A DNA stretch of 64,000 nucleotides from positions 20,122,733-20,186,732 of the forward strand of contig NC_053149.1 of the NCBI RefSeq assembly GCF_016808335.1, given 5' to 3'. How positions within the stretch are numbered: the stretch's first letter is position 1; each line of letters starts with the position of its first letter. The DNA is from Panicum virgatum (lineage: Eukaryota; Streptophyta; Magnoliopsida; Poales; Poaceae). This document shows positions 55,105 through 64,000 of this stretch, in pieces. Under the pieces are notes generated by a model. That model was not told the DNA's origin. It saw only the letters and a program-made list of their open reading frames with translations, and made no database searches. The translations under genes were made by a program, and so were the position numbers.

Positions 55105-55830
55105 CGATCTAGCGAAGTAGATCGAGATGGGAAAAAGAGGATTCATTCACGAATCAAAAGAAATAAATACAAAAAGAAAAAAAATTCGATTCAAATCGAA
55201 GAACGCAGAACGGGTTTAGCCTAACCCTAACCCTAGCAAAGTGAAAGGTGCCACGGATCCTACCTGGATCTTGCTGGCCACCGTCATCGCCGTTGTGCGG
55301 CACAGATGCAGCTCACCACCGGCGGTGCGTGCGTGCAGACTCCAAAGGAGAAAAGGACACGGCGAGACTTACCTCAGTCCTGGCCCCACCACAGATTTGG
55401 ATGCGCGTGCGGGCTCTGGGGTGCCGCCGCCAGTCCGCTCGATGGCGGCGCGCTCCCACAAGGGTGAGCGCGCGCGTGCGCCGGCGAGGGGCCGGCGATG
55501 GCATAGCCGTATCCTCCACCCATGGGATGCCGACTCTGTTTTGGGAGAGAAATGGGAAGGAGAGCGAGAAAAGAGAAAGACAAAGATGAAAGAATGGATG
55601 CTCGGCAGTCGCAGGTCATGGGGCCGGCGTCCGAAGCTCGCGACCGCGCCGACGAGAGTCGCCGCCGGCGCCGGCGGTGGCTCGGACAGGGAAAGGGGCA
55701 AATCGCCCTAGGGTTAGGGTTTGGAGGTGCACCAGCACCTCTTATACCACCTGAAAGCACCGGAGGACCGTCAGATCGAATTCGACGGCTGTGAGGGTTC
55801 GCGGTCGATATCGATGATTTTCGCCGCCAA
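55105..55830 (+). other. Leader/internal region after the copia LTR, no gag
   Basis: 55240-55700 is GC-rich with open frames on both strands but no gag, protease or reverse transcriptase motifs. It contains telo-box-like AACCCTAACCCTA (55221-55233) and AGGGTTAGGGTTT (55711-55723). It may be a captured host-gene leader or a non-autonomous internal region. The element is then cut off by other repeats. Confidence 0.4.
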
Positions 55831-55885
55831 CGCTCTGCCTGATTTCATGAAATATAGGTCATAACCATGCCATAACCATTATTAC

Positions 55886-57271
55886 TAATGAATTCCATAA
55901 GTTTTGGTGCATATTTGATCTCAGGAACAACGTATCTAAAATTGACCCAAAACGGACACTATTTGGACCGGATGGCCCGAATCCGGCCAACCGGCATACT
56001 TTCTGTGGAATCTCGGCATGAGATTTTACTAGTATCATCCAGAGGAAGAAATCAAGTCATTCCAATGGGTAGTTTCCCAGAATGCACGAGTTGGAATCGG
56101 AAGGCTTGAACCCTTAGGAAAAACAGAGGAATTCTGTGCCATGATCAGAGCACAAGATAACTACCTATCTAGGAGTGATCTCCAGCCATTGAGGAACGTG
56201 TCGGTGCAATGGAGGGCCGAAAGGCTTCCAGAGCCAGGCCGCTCGGCCTAGATTAGGCCGCCCGGCCCAAGAAATGTCGGTTGAGCAAACCGCCTTTTGC
56301 ACCAACCTCCAGAGAGCATCAGGAACGTTCACTCGAAGGCGGTGGACAAATGGCGGAGATCACAGGCCGGCCGGCTGGCCTGACTTTTTCACGCCATGTG
56401 TCCAGCCTTTGCGTGGAAGTTACGACGCCGACCTCCTTGCTTGAAGTGTAGGCGACCTCGTGATAACCGCCTTGGAAGCACTATAAATAGCAGCCCCCTC
56501 CCTCACTTCAAGCACGGTGAATTGGAGCAAGTCCAAGGTGAAGCGTAGCGCTCCACATATCTTTAGAAAATAGGGAGAGAGGCGAGGTGAGAGTCCGGAG
56601 AGGAGCCGGAGTGTCGGCCCCTCTCCAACTTGGTGCCTCCGAGGAACGAAGCTTCAATTTGAGTAATTTCCTCCTCTTTTGTCAGTATTACTTTATCTCC
56701 TTTACTTTATAAGTACTTGAATACTTGATCTCTCTAGTTGCGGGATCCCTTGTCTGCGTAAGTAGCAAGTTCTACTTATTTGGGGTTTCTTCTTGCCTTA
56801 ACGTGAGACGGAAGTCAGTGACTCGATAGTTTAGGTGTGGTACCTAGACTTGGTTAGTTACCTTGGGTTGTGTTCCACCCCACGGAACCACAGTGGTAGG
56901 CGGCAGGTGGTGATAGCCATGTCCGTCCTTTGTAGTCCACCACGTTCGGGTGTTTTCATAGCAGTAGAATTGCCAAAAGTATGTTGGGACCCTTCTCACC
57001 CCTATCTGCGCCCTTCGCTTAGGCAGCCAAAGTAACTACATTACAAGTCAAGTATTCTTGACAGGAGTAGTTAGTAACACGACATTAGACTACCTCGACC
57101 TATCTTATCTAGACCTCTTGGATTCGATACCCTGGAATACTCCCGGGTGAAAGCTACTCAGTACACTTCTTGTTCCTCGTGGATTCGATATCCTAGAATA
57201 CTCCCGGGTGAAAGCTACATCGGTATCCGTACGCTTGCGGATTTATCCTGTTAGGCTAAGGACTGCCAACA
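55886..57271 (+). mobile_element. LTR-like segment (probably Ty3-gypsy), boundaries uncertain
   Basis: There is a TATA box CTATAAATAG (56482-56491) followed by a transcribed-leader-like region. The right end, with CTTGCGGATTTATCC and ending GCCAACA at 57271, resembles grass gypsy LTR ends. A direct duplication of GGATTCGATA(C/T)CCT and GAATACTCCCGGGTGAAAGC lies at 57119-57156 and 57179-57216. No coding domains. No target duplication was found, so the left border is only approximate. Confidence 0.45.
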
Positions 57272-58600
57272 GTGAGCCGCCCAGCCACATGGGCCGGCTT
57301 TCGGCCCAGGTGGGAGAGAGGGGGATGCCGCGGTGGGCTGTTTCGGCGGTCCGACCGTTGGCTGTTGGGCTCTGGGCTCAAAAGCGAGCAGGCCGCGAGT
57401 TAGCGGGCCGAGCCAAGCTCTACAGGCCGAGAAACTTATGGCCAATGGGCTGAATTCAAAAGTATAGAAAAGTAAACCTTTTGTTTAAAAGTACTCTCCT
57501 TTTCACAGGTATTTTTGATGAATATTGTACATTTTTGACTCTGTAATCATTTTGAACCGCCGTGAAAATTGTTTAGAGAGTGAATGAATGCAAAGATGAT
57601 TCTGAATGAGTATTTTGTCTAGTTCGAGTTGCAAAGTAAAAGTATGTTCTCTATTCAGTTTTGAACCAATGGGATAAATTATTTAGAGAGGAAATGTTAC
57701 AAAGTACTCTATCTGAAAAGAAAGAAAAGTTTTCTGCTGCTATAAAGAAAGTCAAAGATTTCCACTATCTTACAATTAAGTCGGAACCAACGAGAAGATT
57801 TAATTGGAAGAATAGCCCAAAAGTCTTTAATGAGTTTTTTCCCGTGAGTAAAAGACAGAAAAGCTTCCGCTGTTTTAAATCAAAGTCGAGTTATGGCATT
57901 ATTGTGTTGCTTGAAGTCTCAAAGATGAGCTTTACTGGAATTGTAAAGATAATTCTGAAAGGAGAGAAATTTAGAGTTGATTATGGTATTGTTATTTTCT
58001 GACCAACGTTGATGATAACAATATTATAATATTTTTTTGAGTCATAGCTTAAAATTTCAAGTCTCTAGCAAATGTTGCATCAAAGTGACCAATTTTCAGA
58101 GAATAGATATGCTCTTAAACTAGACAAATATATTCTCTAGTTTCTGCTGCAATAAAGTTAATTATCCTCTAATTAAATTCGGATCAACGGGAGAATTTAA
58201 TTTTGAGGAGTAGATATATGATTTTTTTAAAGTTAATTGAGTTTTCCATGCGTTAATTCTATTTCTGCCCAACGGTGATATGGAATTAATGTAAAAGAAT
58301 GATATTTTATTTTATTTCAGCCCAACGGTGCTATAGAATAGAACTTAAAGTTTTAATTATTGTCTTTTTAGACAAAGATTTCCATGTTGTCCTTCTTGTA
58401 GGGACGAAAGAAAATGAACTGAGTACCTGTGACTAGGAAAGAAAGAAGGCCATGACATGAGAGAATGAATTCTCTTTAAAGAATGTCATGAAAAGAAAAG
58501 TACTCGAGAATTTTAAAGAATGGCATGAAAAGAAAGGTACTCGTGGATATTAAATGAACCGGTGTCAGCTCAACCAGAGATTGATGTCAGCTCACTAATT
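57272..58600. other. Repeat-like DNA without genes
   Basis: Contains recurring (C)CCAACGGTG/ATCAACGGGAGAATTTAAT words (57787, 58001, 58191, 58268, 58321), which look like leader sequence of an LTR retrotransposon. The open frame 57661-58002 (113 codons) has no recognised domain and lies within these repeats. Confidence 0.4.
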
Positions 58601-60240
58601 GAACAGTGTGAAATGTTATTTTCTTACTAATTTTGTGGGGAACCCATCAATGTTAGCTGATAACGACAACTATAGGTGGCTCCGCCCCTGCATGCGAGCA
58701 CCCCTGCCCCCACTCAAGCATCCCTCCACCATGGGATCGGCAATCCCCTCCCTGCGCCTCTCCTTTTTTTGTGAAGCCCGTGTTCCATCCTCTGCGCAAG
58801 CTCGCCTCGATGTTGCATGGCGGTCGGGATGACAAGAAACAACAAAGAACGGGGCAACCATCCGATTTGTCATGTCAGTCAACATAGAAGAGGCTCATGT
58901 GCTCGAGAGAGGTCGAGCACCGCTTCTTGGGGCGTGCCATGGTCGCCAGACAAAAGAGGAGAGAGATCGTGTACATGCATGCACGAGAGGACAATGACCT
59001 TAATGTCACCTATGTATAAGCAAATTTAAAACTAAGAAAGCTATAACTATTAAACCAAACATCCAAATTTAAATTTGATTTGCACAATTATTTTTATTAT
59101 GACAAGATCTTCAAAAAAAACAAGCCCACACTTACCTAAGTTTGAATAATATATTTTAATACTAAACAAATAATTTTAAATATTATGAACAAATATTTTG
59201 ACAACATGAATAAATAATTAGTTTTATGAACAAAAAATTAAACACCACAAATAAATAATAATGTACAATGAGAAAAAATATTAAATTGTGTGAACATTTG
59301 ATTGTATAGGATAAATAATGGAAAATGAATATTACGAACAAATGAATCAACATCGTTGAACAATTAAATCAACAAAAGGAACAAATAATTTATCATCACG
59401 AAGAAATTAGTTACATGCAGATATGAAGAACAAATGTATCTACATCAAAAAATATATTCTTATAAGCATACATATACATGTTAAACAAGTTAATATATAA
59501 AGAAAATAAATTACAAAAGAAACAGAGATTCATAGTTAACAAGTTAGTTAAACAAAATATGAAAAAATTAAAAAGGAAGGCAAAAAAATGAAAAGTTATT
59601 ACTGAAAGGAAGAGAAATATGTGAAATAAAGTAATAAGGAAAAGAATATTATGACTCATCATGTTTGGGTCCCAAATAAAAGAATCTGTATGTGAAAATA
59701 AATATACTAAGTAATATTAAATTTCATAAAAAAATATGTACAAAAATATCTAAAAGATTTATAATATTATAATTTTATAGAATAATATATTTTTGCAGAA
59801 ATGGAACAATCAATTATATTGTTGTACTTTTGATCAATCCAAATATACTTTATTGTTTGCACAGATACAATATACTATGAAAGAATAAATTTTTATTATA
59901 GGAATAATCTCCTATAAAATAAGGATTCATAAATTTCACAAACAAAATGCTAAAATAGAGAAATACATCTACATGATTTAGAAGAAGAATTAAATAAGTA
60001 ATAAGATGAAATAAATAGAAAATGAAAATAATATAAAAGATTAGCAAATAAAAAAAGAAAAGGCAAGTAATGGAGGGAAAAAAGTATGGAAGAAAAAGAA
60101 ACAAGCAACGAGGAAAAAAGAGCTAAAAAGGTGTGAAAGAAAATGAAAATGAAACAAGCAATGAAACAAGTAACGTGGGGAATAGCAACTCAAGCCAAAA
60201 AAAAATGAAAAAAAAGAAATAGGAGAATCATGCGTGCAGA
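58601..60240. other. AT-rich DNA without genes
   Basis: 59030-60230 is very AT-rich, with many 'aacaaataa/gaacaaat' words and purine-rich minus-strand frames that encode only Phe/Leu/Ile-rich peptides. Nothing supportable as a gene. Confidence 0.5.
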
Positions 60241-61044
60241 CCCCTCATCTCCAGTCAAAATCAATCCTCTCCCACCAACATCAGCAGTAGTGCTAGGCTC
60301 AGACCATAGGGGATCAGTAGTAGTGCTAGGCTCAGACTATACAGCTCAGACTAGTAGTGCCATGCATGAAAAAAAAAGTTGCGCTAGGAAGTAGCACGGG
60401 CGAACCAAACGAGGCCAATATGATCCAGCAGGTGGTGAAGTTTAGCGTGAGACAAACTGAGTTGACATCATTTTGGGCTGTGAGAAACATAGGTAGACCA
60501 AGAAAAAGATGCAACATTGGGCCCAATTCATACCGCCGGCCTACCGGGATTAGATGGATCTCGAATTTGTAGTATAAGTGATATATAGCTGCGGTGGTGG
60601 TGCAAGCCCATACGTTCCCTGTGAATAATCCCCCGGCCCTTAGAAATCTTGTAACAACAAGATTACACAAAGGTTGATACTGATTGATTTTGCCTTGCCA
60701 TCATGATTGCTTTGTGTTTCGCCACTTACTTTTATTCACACGTATGTAACAATAATTTTGATACTGCAGCTACCCTATCTGATTTTTATTTTGTTAGAAT
60801 TAATCATCAGTAATGCTAATGCTCCATTTGCATATTTTATTTGTAGAATTATTGAATTACAAAGAGGAGAGATATCACACCTATTTGAACTATTGTAGGC
60901 ATGTAAGCTTTTTTCTTCATGTTTTGGACATAATCAAGTTAAATTTAAGACTTGACAATTTATTTTTATTCTTGCATAACAAAATTATGTCAAACTTATT
61001 TGGACTTTAAGACTTGACAATCAATTTGAACTATAGTTATTATA
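60241..61044. other. Intergenic DNA with short repeats
   Basis: CAGTAGTAGTGCTAGGCTCAGAC-like units recur at 60287-60304, 60317-60337 and, partly, 60346-60360. No gene. 'TTTAAGACTTGACAAT' is repeated at 60945 and 61007. Confidence 0.45.
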
Positions 61045-62172
61045 TTAACTTGTAGTTATTAGATCTCCCTTGAAATTTTTATGCTGGTTTATTTTGGGGA
61101 AGGACATGGAGATACTGAGAAGTTAATACGCTGACTCACTGAGCATCACAAATACGATAGGGACGGCTTGAGCAAGTTACGAACGATTGTGAAATTTTGT
61201 AGGAATAAAGTACTGGTAGAGCGTCATTTATTTCATAGCTTTATAGCGCCCTTTGTCTAGTCTTTGTATTGAAAACAGTTCTATTAACGCTTTGCATTGC
61301 CGTCCAGGTCCTCGAGGGATTTCTAGGCATTAGGAAACTTGAATTTGCATGGTTTATGTAGATGAGAGCTTTTTCTGGTGACTTACCAAAGAATGGGAGG
61401 AATCGGAAATGGATGTGTGAGTTAGTCCTATTGTCGCTCATGCGCCTTCATGAAAACTACAAACCTGCTGATGTAAGAATGCTTTTGTTGGTATTGCAAT
61501 TGCAATTCATATATGGACTAGGGCTTTGTTGGTGAAACTAGGAAAAAAAGAATAATGAAGCTAGTGTATCATTGGGCATGAGACTAATCTGCTTAGAATA
61601 TGCACTGTTTCCAAAAGCTTAAACAGTATATTCCTATCCTAGGAAGAGAGATCAGAAATATTGGAGCACATCCTTGCCTGTCATCCACATTCTTTGATGA
61701 ACTGCAGTGTGCTGTTTGAGCTGTATGTAAATGAGGAACACTGCTATATAGTTTTATACTTTTGTGTCGCTGGACGTCTGCGCTGTTCAATATTATAACT
61801 TAAGATGGTCGTTTGGTGCGTGTATGGGCATGCTAGTTTTACAGATTAACTTGTAGTTATTGTCTCTAGAAAGCTTTATTTATGCTGGTGTTGGGACTGC
61901 ATGTGAAGATACGTACGATTGCAAAAATTAATTGGAAGTGCTGGGAGTCACAATTATTGCATGACTTCACTGCCTGTAACTCAGCCTTTATAATGCAACC
62001 ATTTCTATTGACACTATACTTTGCCGTCCAGTTTCTCAAGGAATTTCTATGCATTAGGAAGCTTGAAGCCTTGAACATGTGGGAGTTATATATAGACGGT
62101 TGCTTTTACAAGAGACTTGCCTAAGAATGGGAGACATCGGGGATTCATGTGTGAGCTAGTCACGTTCTAGTT
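61045..62172 (+). repeat. Diverged local duplication, unit about 0.75-0.8 kb
   Basis: Copy 1 (61045-61440) and copy 2 (61844-62172) share in the same order TTAACTTGTAGTTATT, TTTATGCTGGT, TTGCCGTCCAG, GG(A/C)ATTTCTA(G/T)GCATTAGGAA, AAGAATGGGAG and ATG(T)GTGTGAG(T/C)TAGTC. Both could encode a similar short peptide around IRKLE, but both have stops. This is probably a duplicated non-coding segment or pseudogene exon. Confidence 0.65.
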
Positions 62173-63334
62173 TTGGCCATAACAGAGCATCTTGTGGAGT
62201 TCGATTTGGCATGGGAGTGTACCCTCACCCTTGTGAGCATCACCGTTTTGATTCCACAAGGCTCCTCAATCCTGTCTCCAGGCTCTAGTTGCCCTTCGCT
62301 GCTTTGCAAGACATGGATCCTTCAGTTAGTTCTTGGACTGTGCTACACCAGAATCTGTGCAAATAAATTGAGAACTGAGTGGAGTACAGTCTCTTGCAAC
62401 TAGAATATGTCTATCATCCTGAAATTTCAGAAATAGGTTGCTTTTGCCTAGAAATAACATGAAAAATTGGTTATTGATGGTCATAACTAAAATCTATCTG
62501 TACTTAGAACTAATGTTATATTGTTAACATTATCCTGTGATACAGTTTAGTGCCTCATATAAGAAAATCTACAACAAAGTAGTTATTATATCGCTCAGGG
62601 TGCCAAAAATGCTCGATGCACCACTCGAAAGCATAGCAGAAAAAGCAAGCAGACATACCAATTGAGGCAATAGTGCAATAGTACAAATTCGTGCCGTTAG
62701 AATATTTATTTATCAAGAATTATTAGAATTAGTGTATTTTACTAAAAATAATGTTTTGTCACCTTGTCCTTAGAAGCTGCATTTGGAACTTGGATTGGAA
62801 GTATTATGATTGATGGACAAGTGGGCAACTGACTGGACTACTGAGCAGCGTTGAGGACAATGTATTTATTTATTATTTTGAGAAAGGACAATTTATTCGT
62901 GTTCGCTGGTAAGACTATATCCTTTTAACTTTCTAGTAATGCTCTAGACAAAATTTTACGTATAGTATTTGCAGTGTGCTCAAGAGTTTGCAATACACCT
63001 TTGGTGAAAGCTGTGAACCAAAGATGGTGCCTAACTCGTTTATGCAGGTCATCTTTAGGGCAGCATTTTGGATTAGGAGTTGGGCAATGCTATCCAAAGA
63101 GGAAGAGAGAAATAGCTTGAAGAATGTCGAAGTTTGGAAATCAAAGTCATGGAAGTTCTTAGTAAGAAGGGATGGAACCTCATGAAGAGAATCAAGAGCT
63201 AGTGTTTTTCCCTGTCATTTGTCCATCTTTTGTTTCTGTCAGTTTCGAGTCTATTGTCTGTTTAGCAGTTTAAATGCTGCAGGGTCTATTTGTTCAATCG
63301 GTTGTAAACTCTCGTTTCACGTTTTCTGATGAGA
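62173..63334. other. Intergenic DNA
   Basis: No supportable gene. 62976-63240 is less AT-rich and contains NAIQRGREK- and KVMEVLSKKGWNLMKR-like stretches in one frame that is broken by stops. It may be the eroded 3' end of a gene, but I do not recognise it. Confidence 0.35.
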
Positions 63335-64000
63335 TCGGATTCAGTTCCTTTATACAACAACATATCCTTTTTTCCCAAGCAAGTTGGGGTAGGCTAGAGA
63401 TGAAACCCGAAAGAAATAAGTCAAGATTCAGGCACATTGATAGCTAGTCTCCAAGCGCTCCTATCCAAAGCTATCTCTTTATAGATATTCCAATCCTTAA
63501 GGTCTCTCTTAACCGACTCATCCCACGTCAGTTTAGGTCTACATCTACCCCTCTTTACATTATCGACCCGCTCAAGAACTCCATTACGCACCGGCGCCTC
63601 AGGAGGCCTTCGTTGGACATGTCCAAACCATCTCAGCCGATGCTGGGTAAGTTTCTCCTCAATTGGTGCCACCCGACCCTATCCCGAATAACTTCGTTCC
63701 GGACTCTATCCCTCCTTGTGTGCCTGCAAAACCACCGCAACATCCGCATCTCTGCTACACTCAGTTGCTGGACATGTTGCCTTTTGTAGGCCAACATTCA
63801 GCACCGTATAACATCGCCGGACGAATTGCTGTCCTATAGAATTTGCCTTTTAACTTTTGTGGCACCCTCTTGTCACAAAGGATGCCAGAAGCTTGCCGCC
63901 ATTTCAACCAGCCAGCTGAAATTCTATGCCTAACATCTTCATCAATGTCGCCATCCTTTTGTAGCACCGATCCTAAATACTGAAAAGTATCCTTCTGGAC
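63335..64000 (-). mobile_element. 3' part of an RTE-like LINE (continues beyond the window)
   Basis: The minus strand encodes the C-terminal end of a LINE reverse transcriptase protein: YGAECWPTK near 63.8 kb, LSVAEMRMLRWF near 63.75 kb, and HRLRWFGHVQRRP near 63.6 kb, ending AWRLAINVPES before 63421. Two frameshifts (about 63.77 and 63.67 kb) separate these blocks, so the copy is dead. The 3' untranslated end has CAAGTTGGGGTAGGCTAGAG on the plus strand, common to plant RTE-type LINEs. The 5' part lies to the right of the window. Confidence 0.85.

Noticed and set aside
55241..55760. Frames of 110-156 codons on both strands after the copia LTR
   Set aside because: GC-rich composition, no retroelement or host domain recognised. 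Reported as a region, not as genes.
57661..58002. A 113-codon Lys-rich open frame
   Set aside because: Lies in repeat-like leader DNA with recurring CCAACGG words. No domain.
59400..60104. Phe/Leu/Ile-rich minus-strand frames resembling membrane proteins
   Set aside because: They are the complement of poly-purine AT-rich DNA. Hydrophobicity follows from T-rich codons.
1..64000. CRISPR arrays, bacterial operons, rRNA genes, riboswitches
   Set aside because: Nothing of this kind is visible. Repeats with regular spacing are LTR or transposon subterminal arrays.

Overview
The window is nuclear DNA of a grass (Poaceae). The repeats point to a panicoid, but I cannot name the species. The evidence is plant-type GT..AG introns, GC-rich first exons typical of grass genes, SIRE-type copia LTRs, CACTA elements with AGGGGCGGG subterminal repeats, Tourist-like and Mutator-like MITEs, and a tRNA-derived SINE ending in poly(T) on its own strand. 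No bacterial, organellar or CRISPR sequence is visible.

Layout. 1-16.25 kb is repeats. It holds a Helitron 3' end, a SIRE-type solo LTR, and a 14.2-kb CACTA element with a perfect 3-bp target duplication. The CACTA carries a decayed TNP2-like transposase, a decayed TNPA-like/Ulp1 gene (itself split by a second solo LTR) and an unidentified plus-strand gene. 17.4-18.1 kb is a non-autonomous hAT element. 18.8-24.3 kb is an apparently intact gene for a YTH-domain (ECT-type) m6A-reader protein, whose long leader intron contains two transposon-derived repeats. Three same-strand GDSL esterase/lipase genes of the GDSN subgroup follow at 26.0-28.1, 35.2-38.6 and 45.7-47.9 kb. They share intron positions and phases and are a dispersed tandem array. 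The gaps between them hold a small CACTA, hAT-type elements, a Mutator-like foldback MITE and a SINE. From 48.2 kb on the sequence is again repeats: a deleted copia element with matching LTRs and target duplication, an ORF1-only LINE-like retroposon with its own duplication, a copia LTR plus primer-binding site, a second LTR-like segment, AT-rich DNA, a diverged local duplication, and the 3' part of an RTE-like LINE that runs off the right edge.

Function. Only four genes look intact: the YTH reader and the three GDSL enzymes. All four exon chains keep an open reading frame when spliced at GT..AG sites. The GDSL paralogues have diverged. The first has lost the last intron. The second has Tyr where the catalytic His of the C-terminal DxxH motif is expected. 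The third has the full set of motifs. Nothing suggests that the YTH gene works together with the GDSL genes; they appear to be neighbours only.

No wholly new system is evident. The most unusual things are the GDSL paralogue with the replaced His, an apparent divergent promoter flanked by transposase-type repeats inside the CACTA element, and a copia deletion junction that carries an inverted piece of its own LTR.
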